This document shows, piece after piece, positions 21,830-30,233 of a stretch of 33,178 nt of DNA (position 1 is the stretch's first letter; each line of letters starts with the position of its first letter). Under the pieces are notes generated by a model, which made no database searches, was not told where the DNA came from, and was given only the letters and a program-made list of their open reading frames with translations. Location: NCBI GenBank assembly GCA_020060385.1, contig JAGVAH010000097.1, positions 1-33,178 on the forward strand. Reading direction: 5' to 3'. The translations under genes and the position numbers were made by a program. The stretch comes from Syntrophobacterales bacterium. GTDB taxonomy: Bacteria; Desulfobacterota; Desulfobaccia; Desulfobaccales; 0-14-0-80-60-11.

Positions 21830-23200
21830 TCAGCGGGTCAGCCAGCGGCCGTCCCGCAAAGTGAGAAACGCGTAAGGCCGGATCCATTTCACAAAAAATA
21901 GGGCGAAGAAGGCATAGAGAACGCCGTAAACGAAGTCCATGTCCCTCTCCGTGCTAAGGTAATATACGGTGAGGATGAAGGAGACCAGGGTCAGGGCCGT
22001 GACAAACTTCACCAACACCACGGGGGAGATGATGATGGAGACCAGGAGGAGGGGGATAAAGATACAGGAGAGGGGGAACTCGAACTCCCGGATAAAAAAG
22101 TCGATGATGGGCAGCAGCCGGTGGCGCCGCCGGTAGCGGCTGAACATAAACTGCAGTTGGACGTAAGACTCCCGGAAATTGGAGCGGTCCCAGCGCAGGA
22201 ACATGCGGCACATGCCTTTGTAGGTCTCGGGAACCATAGTGTAAACCACGGCGCTGCGCTGGTAGACGGTGTCGTAACCCTGGCGCAGGATGAGGTTGGT
22301 AAAGGCCCGGTCTTCACCGATAGTGGAGGGGAGGCCCAGAAAGGTCTGGTGCAGCCACTCCTCCAAAATGGGGGCGATGGCCTGCCGCCGGTAGGCGGAT
22401 AAGGCCCCGGGTGTGCAAAAAACGAAGCGGTATTTGGATTGGGAGGCCCGCAGGAAGTCAAAGGCCAGGACGAAGCGCACCCAGAGCATGCGGGTGATCA
22501 GGTTGACGGAACGGTTATAGACCTTGACGTTGCCGGCCACCCCGCCGATCCTAGGGTCCTGGAGCATGGGGGCCACGATCTGTTTCACGGTGTCGGCTTC
22601 GATGACGCTGTCCGAATCCACGGTGACAAAATATTCCCCGGTCCCCTGGGTAAAGCCGGCATACAGGGCTTCCCGTTTCCCCTTATTATGGGGGAAGCGG
22701 ATCAAGCGGATCAATTCCGGGCAGCGGGCCTGGGCCCGCTGCATATACTCCCAGGTGTCGTCCTTGGAGCCGTCATCGATGCAGATAATCTCCAACCGGT
22801 CCGCGGGGTAATCGGACGCGGCCACGGAATAAACGGCCTTCTCCACCATGGCCCCTTCATTGTAGGCGGGGATGATGACCGTGACCTTGGGCAAGGGCCC
22901 CGGGGGCAGGGCAAAGGGACGGTAGCGCCACCAGAGGAAGGTACGCACCCCCTGAAAGATTAAAAAGGCCAGGCTGTAAGCCGCGCCCACGGCCATCAGG
23001 GGCTTATGGTAAGTCCGCAAGGAAAAGAGCGCCAGATAGCCGTCCAGGGATCCCATCTGCAGGGCCACCCAGAAGGAAACCGCCAGCCCTAAAGGGACAA
23101 TAATTTTAACCAATAAATCCAGACTCTTAAACCGTTCGGTGGCAGGCAGGGGGGTGCCATAGCCCACTGCGCTTTTGACGAAACTGGCTGATGCCTCCAT
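21830..23200 (-). CDS. Membrane glycosyltransferase family 2 (polysaccharide synthase type)
   Basis: A 456-residue processive-type GT2 enzyme resembling hyaluronan, chitin-oligosaccharide and PgaC synthases. Two N-terminal membrane segments (about 30-50 and 66-85) precede the catalytic domain: VTVIIPAYNEG (106-115), IDDGS with Asp142/143, VDSDS (194-198), GALSAYRR (265-272), EDRAF (296-300) and RMFLRW (332-337), the Q/RxxRW product-binding motif. Three or four membrane helices follow from about 376. It should polymerise a UDP-sugar on the inner face and export the chain, but the sugar is not predictable. No partner genes flank it. It has its own terminator and is not overlapped by the regulator downstream of 23368. 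Confidence 0.9.
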   Translation of the reverse strand: MEASASFVKSAVGYGTPLPATERFKSLDLLVKIIVPLGLAVSFWVALQMGSLDGYLALFSLRTYHKPLMAVGAAYSLAFLIFQGVRTFLWWRYRPFALPPGPLPKVTVIIPAYNEGAMVEKAVYSVAASDYPADRLEIICIDDGSKDDTWEYMQRAQARCPELIRLIRFPHNKGKREALYAGFTQGTGEYFVTVDSDSVIEADTVKQIVAPMLQDPRIGGVAGNVKVYNRSVNLITRMLWVRFVLAFDFLRASQSKYRFVFCTPGALSAYRRQAIAPILEEWLHQTFLGLPSTIGEDRAFTNLILRQGYDTVYQRSAVVYTMVPETYKGMCRMFLRWDRSNFRESYVQLQFMFSRYRRRHRLLPIIDFFIREFEFPLSCIFIPLLLVSIIISPVVLVKFVTALTLVSFILTVYYLSTERDMDFVYGVLYAFFALFFVKWIRPYAFLTLRDGRWLTR

Positions 23201-23367
23201 GGAAGTAAGCCCAAACTTGAAGATGAGGATTTGACTGCTTCTGGAGAATTATTAAACAACCCGTTAGCTTCGCCTATTGGCAGATCACTAATTCTGGGAT
23301 GGCTGGAGGAGGTTTGTTTAGGCGCTGATGGAGGGAAAGGGGGGCTCCAAAGGAGGGTGGAGGAAAG

Positions 23368-24015
23368 TCAGGTTTCCAGAGAAGTGAGCCCTTCCCGGAC
23401 GGCATATTTGACGAGTTCCGCGAAGCTGTTAAAACCCAGCTTCTCCATGATCTGACGGCGGTAGGCTTCCACGGTCTTTAAACCCAGGTGCAGGGCCCCG
23501 GCGATCTCCCGGGGGCTCTTGCCTTCGGCGAAGAGCTGCAACACCTCCCGCTCCCGGGGGGTCAGCACCCCAAAGGCCGAGTCATCGGCCGCGGGGGCTT
23601 TATAGTCCTCCACCACCACCCCGGCCACTTCCGGGCTCAGGTAGACCCGGTTGGCCTTGACCAGATGGATGGCCTTGATGAGTTCCTGGGAGGCGGAGTG
23701 CTTCAGCAGGTAGCCCGAGGCCCCGGCCTGGAGCATGCCCTTGACGAAGCGGCGGTCCGCATGCATGGACAAGGCAATGACCTTGATCCGCCGGTTTTCC
23801 TCCAGGATCTGGCGGGTGGCGTCAATACCGTTCAAGTCCGGCATGGTGACGTCCATGACCACCACGTCGGGGGCGAGCTGCCGGGCCAGACGCACCGCGG
23901 ACCGGCCGTCCCCGGCCTCTCCCACCACCTGCAGGCCGCTCTCCCGCTCCAGGAGGGCCACCAGGCCCTCCCGCATGATCTGGTGATCGTCGACCAAAAG
24001 AATCTTAGTGGTCAT
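23368..24015 (-). CDS. NarL/FixJ-type response regulator with LuxR DNA-binding domain
   Basis: A 215-residue transcription regulator. The receiver domain (1-120) has Asp9/Asp10, phospho-acceptor Asp55 in VVMDVTMPDLNG, Ser83 and Lys105. The LuxR helix-turn-helix is at about 150-205 (LTPREREVLQLFAEGKSPRE, then LGLKTVEAYRRQIMEKLG). Its start lies inside the 3' end of the histidine kinase gene (11-base overlap), so the two are co-translated and almost certainly cognate. Target genes are unknown; the GT2 synthase just downstream, on the same strand after a 167-base gap, is a candidate by proximity only. Confidence 0.95.
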   Translation of the reverse strand: MTTKILLVDDHQIMREGLVALLERESGLQVVGEAGDGRSAVRLARQLAPDVVVMDVTMPDLNGIDATRQILEENRRIKVIALSMHADRRFVKGMLQAGASGYLLKHSASQELIKAIHLVKANRVYLSPEVAGVVVEDYKAPAADDSAFGVLTPREREVLQLFAEGKSPREIAGALHLGLKTVEAYRRQIMEKLGFNSFAELVKYAVREGLTSLET

Positions 24016-25414
24016 GGGGCACGTTCTCGGTCACAGGGGGCGCCAGGGGCACGGTGAGGATGACGTGGGTGCCGGCCCCGGGCGCGGACTGTACGTCCAG
24101 GAGACCGCCCAAGGGGCGCAGCCGTTCCCGGATGCTGAAAAGGCCAAACCCGCACCCCTGGCGGCGGAGCTCCGTCTGGGGCACTTGGAACCCCGCGCCG
24201 TCGTCACCCACCTCCACCTTCAGGGTCCCACCCTCACGGCGCATGGAGACCTCAATATGCTGGGCCCGGGCGTGCTTCACCACGTTGACCAGCAGTTCGC
24301 CCACCGCCTGATAGAGAATGACCCGAACGTCATCGTCCAGGGGGTGGGGCTGGCCATCGGTAACAAACCGGGTGGCCAGGCCATGGTCCTTGGTGACCTG
24401 TTCCGTCAGCCATTCCAGCGCGGCTTCCAGTCCCAACTCATAGAGTATGGGGGAGCTGATCTTGAATGTCAACGAGCGGGTGTCCCGGATGGCCTGCTCC
24501 AGGAGGCTGCCGGTTTTTTCCAGTTCCCCGGCGGGCCATTCCGGGCACTGGCCGGGGATGGATTTTTGCAATTCCTCCAGCTTGATATTGGCCAGGGCCA
24601 GGGTGTGGCCGATCTGATCATGGAGATAGACTGACAGACGCCGCCGCTCCCGCTCTTCCGCCAGGGACAGGGCGGAGGCCAGGGAACGGAGGTTTTCCTG
24701 GTAGGCGGCCACCTGGCTTTCCGCGATTTTGCGCACCCTGATCTCCTGGTTGAGGAGATAGATCACCAGAAACAGGAGGGTGAAGCTGGCAAAGGTGCCG
24801 CCGGTAAGCACCCAGAGGATGATCCTGGTCTTTTGCTTCTCTTGGGCCCACTCGGGGTTCAGGTATCTTTTCCCTTTATCCTCGAGCTTCTCCAGGCTCT
24901 TGCGGATGCGATCCTGCAGCCTGGCCCCCTCCCGGGCTGCGGACAGTCTTGCCTGCTCTTCCACCCCCGGTTGTCTGGCCAGGTCGATGGATTTCTGGAA
25001 CAGGACCTGCCGTTTTTTGATCATGGGCTGCAGTTCGGCCAACAGCTGGCTGGGGGCCGTTTCCCCGCTAGTCAGTTGCTGGAGTTCGTCGAAGGCCCGG
25101 TCCATTTCCTTGACGGCTGACCGATAGCGGGCCAACTGCTGCTCATCGCCGGTGAGGATAAAGCCCCGGGCCCCGGATTCGGCTTCGGCCAACTGGTTTT
25201 CCAAATCGTAGACCACGGCTAAGGTTTCCCGGATATGGGCCACCCGATCCAGGTCCAGCCGTAGTTTCTCCTGATAGGTAACCAGATAAACGGTGGTGAA
25301 AACCACCACCGCCAGGGAGATCCAGACCGCCACGATCCTCTTCCCCATGGCCGAGGCCAGGGAATCGGCAATCCCTTTTCTGGGGGCAGGGTTGCTGCTG
25401 CTCTCCGGGACCAT
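24005..25414 (-). CDS. Sensor histidine kinase with CHASE3 sensor domain (NarX/DesK type)
   Basis: A 469-residue membrane kinase. TM1 lies at about 27-47. A periplasmic CHASE3-like domain follows (ENQLAEAESGARGFILTGDE, about 71-90), then TM2 (about 198-221) and a short coiled coil. The HisKA_3 phosphoacceptor block is ERERRRLSVYLHDQIGHTLA, with His265 as the likely phosphorylated residue. The HATPase domain has LLVNVVKHA (N box), VGDDGAGF (G1) and GFGLFSIRERL (G2). Signal unknown. I use the ATG at 25414; an upstream TTG at 25426 lies too close to AAAGGA to be preferred, although spacing to the ATG is long. It overlaps the response regulator gene by 11 bases. Confidence 0.92.
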   Translation of the reverse strand: MVPESSSNPAPRKGIADSLASAMGKRIVAVWISLAVVVFTTVYLVTYQEKLRLDLDRVAHIRETLAVVYDLENQLAEAESGARGFILTGDEQQLARYRSAVKEMDRAFDELQQLTSGETAPSQLLAELQPMIKKRQVLFQKSIDLARQPGVEEQARLSAAREGARLQDRIRKSLEKLEDKGKRYLNPEWAQEKQKTRIILWVLTGGTFASFTLLFLVIYLLNQEIRVRKIAESQVAAYQENLRSLASALSLAEERERRRLSVYLHDQIGHTLALANIKLEELQKSIPGQCPEWPAGELEKTGSLLEQAIRDTRSLTFKISSPILYELGLEAALEWLTEQVTKDHGLATRFVTDGQPHPLDDDVRVILYQAVGELLVNVVKHARAQHIEVSMRREGGTLKVEVGDDGAGFQVPQTELRRQGCGFGLFSIRERLRPLGGLLDVQSAPGAGTHVILTVPLAPPVTENVPHDH

Positions 25415-25483
25415 TGGTATCAGCAATTTCCTTTAAAACTGGGCTTCCTCTCAGCCCGGCTCTTCCCCAATTATCCGCATCAC

Positions 25484-25834
25484 TCACTCCGCTTCTTCCC
25501 GGAGGCGGATAAAATAAAGGGTGCCGAAGGCCTGGGGTTCCACCTTGTGTCTCTCGCCGTTATATTTCTGGACGTGCCCCTCGTCGTAATCCGTTTCTGA
25601 CGAGAGGCTCAGCACCCGCTCCATGTCGCCCTTGCAGGCCATGAGCATGGCCTGGAGGAGGACCGCACCCCCGTTTCTGGCCGTGGGGTCGTGGGCGTAC
25701 ACCGCGCCGCAGGCGCAGTAGCCCCCGTTAAAGTCGTACCATTGGCCGCCTTTGATCTCCCGGGGCGGGAGGATCTCCCGGCGGCAAAAGGGACAGCGGG
25801 CCGGTACGGTGCGGTCAGCAAATAATTTGGGCAT
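25484..25834 (-). CDS. Hypothetical zinc-ribbon protein
   Basis: A 116-residue soluble protein of unknown role. Two Cys pairs, CPFC (Cys14/17) and CACG (Cys40/Cys42), suggest a zinc ribbon around a Trp-Tyr-Asp-Phe loop (QWYDFNGGY). The second half is mixed helix and strand, rich in Glu, with the end AFGTLYFIRLREEAE. A ribosome-binding site (AAGGATGG) precedes the ATG. It lies 69 bases upstream of the histidine kinase gene on the same strand and may share a transcript with the two-component system. It is divergent from the small paralogue pair at 25990. Confidence 0.7.
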   Translation of the reverse strand: MPKLFADRTVPARCPFCRREILPPREIKGGQWYDFNGGYCACGAVYAHDPTARNGGAVLLQAMLMACKGDMERVLSLSSETDYDEGHVQKYNGERHKVEPQAFGTLYFIRLREEAE

Positions 25835-25929
25835 GCTCCATCCTTTCCTTGGAAAACCGCCATATTTTCCGACTAGTCCGTAAAATTATCACCTTTTTTT
25901 TTCGGGATGGCAATTGACTCCTCTACCTA

Positions 25930-25958
25930 TTGACACCTGGGCTCCTCCACCTTAAATT
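25930..25958 (+). promoter_or_regulatory. Sigma-70 promoter of the small paralogue pair
   Basis: Consensus TTGACA (25930-25935), 17-base spacer, TAAATT (25953-25958). Transcription would begin near 25965, shortly before AAAGGAG and the ATG at 25990. A second ATTGAC lies at 25914-25919. Confidence 0.65.
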
Positions 25959-25989
25959 GTTTTCACGAGAAGCGAAAGGAGACGCACCT

Positions 25990-26169
25990 ATGGCGGATAA
26001 AACCATAATCTTTTCCGATCAGGAGCAGATGCAAATCGAAGGCATCGTCATCGATAAGGACGGGGACGAAGCCCTGAGATATCTGGCCGACCTGCTGGTC
26101 CGGATCAAGCCCCATTTCGGCCATGCCTGCGGACCGAAGGCCGCGGAAGGCCCTCCGGGACACGGTTGA
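25990..26169 (+). CDS. Unknown tiny protein, tandem paralogue A
   Basis: A 59-residue protein I do not recognise. It begins MADKTIIFSDQEQMQIEGIV, continues with a short acidic turn (IDKDGDEA) and a helix (ALRYLADLLVRIK), then HFGHACG and a Gly/Pro-rich tail. It shares most of residues 1-48 with the next gene. AAAGGAG lies 9 bases before the chosen ATG; the longer in-frame start at 25930 lies inside the promoter. It has a consensus sigma-70 promoter, suggesting good expression. The single Cys next to His could bind a metal or a thiol partner, but no function is implied. Confidence 0.75.
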   Translation: MADKTIIFSDQEQMQIEGIVIDKDGDEALRYLADLLVRIKPHFGHACGPKAAEGPPGHG

Positions 26170-26252
26170 TCACAAGGAACGGAACTTGTGCCCCTGGACC
26201 CCGGTTTCTTCCCGACTCAATAATAAACTAATCAAAGACAAGGGGAATCAAC

Positions 26253-26414
26253 ATGGCGGATAAACAGATCGTCTTTTCGGACCAGGAACAGATGCAGATC
26301 GAAGGTATCGTCATCGACAAGGATAAGGAAGAAGCCCTGAAGTATCTGGCCAAACTGCTGGAGTGGATCAAGGGACATGCCGGCCACGCCTGCGGTACCG
26401 GCCCCATTAAATAA
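26253..26414 (+). CDS. Unknown tiny protein, tandem paralogue B
   Basis: A 53-residue protein, close paralogue of the preceding one: MADKQIVFSDQEQMQIEGIV, then IDKDKEEALKYLAKLLEWIK and GHAGHACGTGPIK. Conservation extends along the entire shorter protein, with conservative changes such as Asp-to-Lys and Arg-to-Lys, as expected for selected coding sequence. The start is ATG at 26253 with AAGGGG about 8 bases upstream. It lies 83 bases after paralogue A and probably shares its promoter. It ends 12 bases before the GTG of the phosphoesterase, so all three may form one operon. Function unknown. Confidence 0.75.
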   Translation: MADKQIVFSDQEQMQIEGIVIDKDKEEALKYLAKLLEWIKGHAGHACGTGPIK

Positions 26415-26426
26415 CCTGCGGATTTA

Positions 26427-27074
26427 GTGGCTTCCCTGCAGGTTTTGGACAGGCTGGCCCTGGTAGCCGACACCCATGCCTATCAGGCCGGCCTGCCCCA
26501 ACTCCTCCAGTTTTTCCAGCACCGGGGCATACGCCACCTGGCCTGCCTGGGAGATTGCCCCCCGGACCCCTTCCGGCCCTGGCTGGAGATGGCTGCCAGC
26601 CACCGGCTTTATTGGGTCTACGATGTTTACGGGCCCGAAATGCCGGAGGCCACCGCCTGCGGCGAGGCCCTGGAGCTGGAGGAACGCATCTTCCTGGCCC
26701 ACACCCGGGCCTTGTTGTGGACCCACTTCAAAGACCAGGTTCACGCCTATCAACAGGGCCGGGCCACGGCCCGGCCCCCCATGCTCCTCTGCCATGGGCA
26801 TACCCATGTGCCCAGCGTCGCCCGTTTCAGCCCCCCCTTCAACCGGATCCTGTATATCAATGACGCCCTGCGGCCCCAGGAATTCCAAGCCCGCCAGGCC
26901 TGCCTGCCCCTGTCCCCGGACACCATCTACCTCATCGTTCCCGGGGCCTTCACCATGGAAGAGGGGCGTTATCCCACCTTCAGCTTCGCGGTGTTGGATA
27001 CCGCGGCCTCCCGGATCGCCATGGTCTCCATCAAGGACCTGGCTGCCCTCAACTCCCTGGACCTGTTCCCCTGA
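26427..27074 (+). CDS. Calcineurin-like metallophosphoesterase
   Basis: A 215-residue phosphoesterase with a GTG start. Metal-binding motifs are LVADTHAY (Asp15, His17), LGDC (Asp43), FLAHTRA (His92) and CHGHTHVP (His123, His125, His127). The position of the GNH(D/E) motif reads VYDVYGPE (64-71), so the usual Asn is missing, as in the other phosphoesterase in this window. Ribosome binding upstream of the GTG is poor, which fits coupling to the preceding small gene 12 bases away. The family includes phosphodiesterases and nucleotide phosphatases; the substrate is unknown. The ORF-free 27075-27448 gap after it holds repeats and the fusA promoter. Confidence 0.85.
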   Translation: MASLQVLDRLALVADTHAYQAGLPQLLQFFQHRGIRHLACLGDCPPDPFRPWLEMAASHRLYWVYDVYGPEMPEATACGEALELEERIFLAHTRALLWTHFKDQVHAYQQGRATARPPMLLCHGHTHVPSVARFSPPFNRILYINDALRPQEFQARQACLPLSPDTIYLIVPGAFTMEEGRYPTFSFAVLDTAASRIAMVSIKDLAALNSLDLFP

Positions 27075-27183
27075 ACTGTTTTTTAAGGATGAACCGATGG
27101 TATCGCCAGAAGATAGGCAGGAAGCGGTCCATATTTAGCATAATCTGCACCCAGTTCTAGAGCGATTGATTTGCCCAGTTAAG

Positions 27184-27262
27184 TCCCCCTTTGAAAAAGG
27201 GGGATTTAGAGGGATTTCAATTCATTACAAAATCCCCCCTGCCCCCCTTTAATAAAGGGGGG
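27184..27262. repeat. Double C-tract/G-tract hairpin repeat
   Basis: Two hairpins, TCCCCCTTT-GAA-AAAGGGGGA (27184-27204) and CCCCCCTTT-AAT-AAAGGGGGG (27242-27262), lie about 38 bases apart. The sequence between them also pairs partly. The core also occurs at 4681-4706. It may stop transcription from both sides. Confidence 0.65.
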
Positions 27263-27383
27263 TAAAATACATGCCCTTCCAGGAAGAGGTTATTAAACCT
27301 ACCACAGGTAGAACAATAGACAACTGCTTACTGACCACAGATGACTCGCGACCTCCAGTCCCTGCCTTCAAGACAATTTAAGG

Positions 27384-27412
27384 TTGAAACCCGAGGCGAT
27401 TTCATTTAAAAA
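27384..27412 (+). promoter_or_regulatory. Likely sigma-70 promoter of the EF-G gene
   Basis: TTGAAA (27384-27389), 17-base spacer, TAAAAA (27407-27412). The start near 27419 would leave a 30-base leader ending in the purine-rich GGGGAGAGAGG before the GTG at 27449. Confidence 0.5.
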
Positions 27413-27448
27413 TTGCAAGGTTTGTTTCGGCTTTAGGGGAGAGAGGCA

Positions 27449-29497
27449 GTGACCAGTCCCAGGCTCAAGGCCATCCGCAATATCGGCATCATTGCCCATA
27501 TCGACGCGGGCAAGACCACCTTGACGGAGCGCATCCTGTATTATACGGGCCGCACCCACAAGATGGGGGAGGTGCATAACGGCGCGGCGGTCATGGACTG
27601 GATGCCCGAGGAGCAGGAACGGGGCATAACCATCACCGCGGCGGTGACCACCTGCCGGTGGAAGGGCGCGGTGATCAATATCATCGACACCCCGGGGCAC
27701 GTGGACTTCACCATCGAGGTGGAGCGGTCCCTGAGGGTCCTGGACGGGGCCATCGGCGTCTTTGACGCGGTCTCCGGGGTGGAGCCCCAGTCGGAGACGG
27801 TGTGGCATCAGGCGGACAAATACCGGGTCCCCAAGCTGGCCTTCATCAATAAGATGGACCGTCTGGGGGCCAATTTTTACCAGGCCGTGGCCTCCATGCG
27901 GGAGAAACTGGGGGCCCACCCCCTGGTCCTCACCATCCCCCTGGGCGCAGAAGACCGGTTCCGGGGGGTCATCGACCTGTTGAAGATGCAGGCCCTCCTC
28001 TGGCGGGAGGAGACCCTGGGCGCGGTCTTTGAAGAGATGGAGATCCCTGAGGAATACCGGGAGGAAGCCCAGAAGGCCCGGGACACCCTCTGGGAGGCCC
28101 TGGCGGAGGTGGACGACCAGGCCATGGAGGCCTACCTGGGAGAGGAGCCCCTGTCCCCGGAAGAAATAAAGGCCGCCATCCACCGGAGCACCGTGGCCCT
28201 GAGGGGGGTGCCCACCTACTGCGGCGCGGCCCTGAAAAATAAAGGCATCCAGCCTTTGCTGGACGGCATCAAGGATTTTCTCCCCGATCCCACGGAGGTG
28301 CCCCCCATCACCGGGCATCATCCCCAAAGCGGGGCAGTGGAGGCCCGGCCCCCCCTGGACCGCGGCCCCCTGGCGGCCCTGGCCTTCAAGATCATGGTGG
28401 ACCAGGCCCAGCGCCTCACTTATGTGCGCCTCTATTCCGGCGCCTTGAAGCCCGGCCAGGAGGTCTATAATCCGGTGAAAGGGACCACGGAAAAGGTGGC
28501 CCGGCTGCTGCGCCTCCATGCCAACAAGAAGGAACCGCTGTCTGAGGCCACGGCCGGCAGCATTGTCGCCCTCCTGGGCCTGAAGGCCGCCACCACCGGG
28601 GACACCCTGTGCAGCCAGGGCCACCCCATTATCCTGGAGCCCATTTCCGCCTATGTGCCGGTGATCTCCCTGGCCATCGAACCCGCGACCCGGGACGACC
28701 AGGAGCGCCTGAGCCTGGCCCTGGCCCGCCTGGCGGAGGAGGACCCCAGTCTGCGGGTGCACACCGACGAGGATACCGGCCAGACGCTCCTTTCCGGCAT
28801 GGGGGAACTCCACCTGGAGGTGATCATCCATCGCCTGGAGCGGGATTTCCATGCCCAGGTCCGGGCCGGCCGCCCCCAGGTGGTCTACCGGGAAACCATC
28901 TCCGGGAGAGGCAAGGAAACCGGGGGGTTTGACCGGGAGCTGGCCGGCAAACTCCATTTCGCCCAGGTGGAACTGGGCTTTGCCCCCCGGCCCCGGGGCG
29001 CGGGGAACACCTTCACGCCCCTGTTGCCCGCCGACCACCCGGCCCAGGCCTTCGTGCCGGTGGTGGCCCAGGCCGTGCAGGAGGCCCTGGACGGCGGGCC
29101 CGTTTACGGCCACCCGGCGGTGGACGTGGCCGTGGCCCTCCACGAGGCTTCTGTCAAAGAAGGCCAGTCCACGGAGATGGCCTTCCGCATCGCCACCATG
29201 ACCGCGGTGAAGCAGGGCATGACCAGATTCCAGCCCCAGCTCCTGGAACCCATCATGCGGGTGGAAATCATCGCCCCGGAAGAATTCACCGGGGAGGTGC
29301 TGGGGGACCTCAACGCCCGGAAAGGCAAGGTGGAGCAACTCCTGGCCAAAGGGCCGGTGCGCCTCATCGCCGGCCACGCCCCCCTTTCTGAGATGTTCGG
29401 CTACGCCACCCAGCTCCGGTCGCTGACCCAGGGGCGAGGCACCTTTACCCTGCAATTCGACCACTACGGCTATGTGGAGCGCAGGGAGGAGAAGTAG
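27449..29497 (+). CDS. Elongation factor G paralogue (fusA2-type)
   Basis: A 682-residue translational GTPase with the full five-domain EF-G architecture. G1 is AHIDAGKT (16-23), G2 RGITIT (58-63), G3 DTPGH (80-84) and G4 NKMD (134-137). Domain II starts near residue 300, and domain IV/V blocks such as GMGELHLEV and EDPSLRV follow. EF-G translocates tRNA and mRNA or, as EF-G2, helps ribosome recycling. The gene stands alone, not in the rpsL-rpsG-fusA-tuf operon, and begins with GTG, so it is probably a second EF-G. Whether it does translocation, recycling or a stress role cannot be read here. The purine-rich leader and GTG start suggest only moderate expression. Confidence 0.92.
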   Translation: MTSPRLKAIRNIGIIAHIDAGKTTLTERILYYTGRTHKMGEVHNGAAVMDWMPEEQERGITITAAVTTCRWKGAVINIIDTPGHVDFTIEVERSLRVLDGAIGVFDAVSGVEPQSETVWHQADKYRVPKLAFINKMDRLGANFYQAVASMREKLGAHPLVLTIPLGAEDRFRGVIDLLKMQALLWREETLGAVFEEMEIPEEYREEAQKARDTLWEALAEVDDQAMEAYLGEEPLSPEEIKAAIHRSTVALRGVPTYCGAALKNKGIQPLLDGIKDFLPDPTEVPPITGHHPQSGAVEARPPLDRGPLAALAFKIMVDQAQRLTYVRLYSGALKPGQEVYNPVKGTTEKVARLLRLHANKKEPLSEATAGSIVALLGLKAATTGDTLCSQGHPIILEPISAYVPVISLAIEPATRDDQERLSLALARLAEEDPSLRVHTDEDTGQTLLSGMGELHLEVIIHRLERDFHAQVRAGRPQVVYRETISGRGKETGGFDRELAGKLHFAQVELGFAPRPRGAGNTFTPLLPADHPAQAFVPVVAQAVQEALDGGPVYGHPAVDVAVALHEASVKEGQSTEMAFRIATMTAVKQGMTRFQPQLLEPIMRVEIIAPEEFTGEVLGDLNARKGKVEQLLAKGPVRLIAGHAPLSEMFGYATQLRSLTQGRGTFTLQFDHYGYVERREEK

Positions 29498-29585
29498 CTG
29501 TCAGCTATCAGCGGTCAGACGAATGCACTATATGGAGGTAGCAAGCATCGACGGCTTGCGATCACCTGATAGGTTAAGGGTTAGC

Positions 29586-30083
29586 ATGAAATATAAAATT
29601 GCTATCCTCAGCTTGTTATTATTTGCATTTATATTAGGCGCAGTATTGAGTTTTATTTTTCAAAATTATATTTCTAACACAGTTTTTATTTTATTAATAT
29701 TAATTACCATATTAACTATTTTTAGTATAAAAAGGCATGGGGACCGACTTTTTGCCGCCCAAAATGCTTTATTAGCAAAGTATACTTTCTCTAAACTTGA
29801 TTTAGATAAGAAAAATGAAGTTATAAATAAGACGTGTGAAATTCTAAAACGAGGTGGTATAGAGGGGGATTCCAGAATAATTGAAGAGATGATAGAAAAA
29901 GTACGGTATAGTTTTTATGCATTAGCAATGGATGAAATAGGTATTAAGCCAGCTTTTCCAAACGAAAAATGGTGGGCGAATATCAAAAACCCATTTGTAG
30001 CTTTAATAAAAGCTGACAAAGAAATAAAAACTATCCAATCCCTATATAGCAAAATGTATGGAGTAGAGATTATATTTGAATAG
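29586..30083 (+). CDS. Hypothetical membrane-anchored protein in an AT-rich patch
   Basis: A 165-residue protein with a strongly hydrophobic N-terminus (two membrane segments at about 4-26 and 30-48), then a Lys-rich cytoplasmic part with helical stretches (residues 60-110, LDLDKKNEVINKTCEILK). Its AT-rich codon use differs sharply from fusA before it and ndk after it. I chose the ATG at 29586 (MKYKIAIL) because the upstream in-frame part is GC-rich read-through from fusA's end. No ribosome-binding site stands out. It is not recognisable and has no partner gene apart from the doubtful ORF at 30234. Coding is likely because a frame this long seldom stays open in such DNA. Confidence 0.62.
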   Translation: MKYKIAILSLLLFAFILGAVLSFIFQNYISNTVFILLILITILTIFSIKRHGDRLFAAQNALLAKYTFSKLDLDKKNEVINKTCEILKRGGIEGDSRIIEEMIEKVRYSFYALAMDEIGIKPAFPNEKWWANIKNPFVALIKADKEIKTIQSLYSKMYGVEIIFE

Positions 30084-30233
30084 TAAATAACTTATATTTT
30101 ATGGTTACCGTATATGGCACTCCATTTATGATGCGCTTTGGCCACCATGTCTATATTATTAAAACTTAAATCTTTTGTTCGCAGAAATCAGAAGATTATT
30201 GATATTTGCAATATTGTATTTGATTTATTATGA

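Noticed and set aside
23201-23367. A promoter for the GT2 gene in the gap upstream of it
   Set aside because: No pair of -35 and -10 boxes with proper spacing could be found by eye on the minus strand.
27089-27138. A micro-ORF (MNRWYRQKIGR...) after a good AAGG sequence
   Set aside because: Too short and without any homology or conservation evidence; kept out of the features.
27368-29464. A 698-codon open frame on the minus strand opposite the EF-G gene
   Set aside because: It mirrors the EF-G gene, whose GTP-binding motifs are unmistakable. GC-rich codon bias leaves the antisense frame open, and the product is His/Gly/Gln-rich low complexity.
30231-30233. TGA as a selenocysteine codon
   Set aside because: It falls in a hydrophobic run without a redox motif and no clear hairpin was seen directly after it; a nonsense change or a separate TTG start is simpler.
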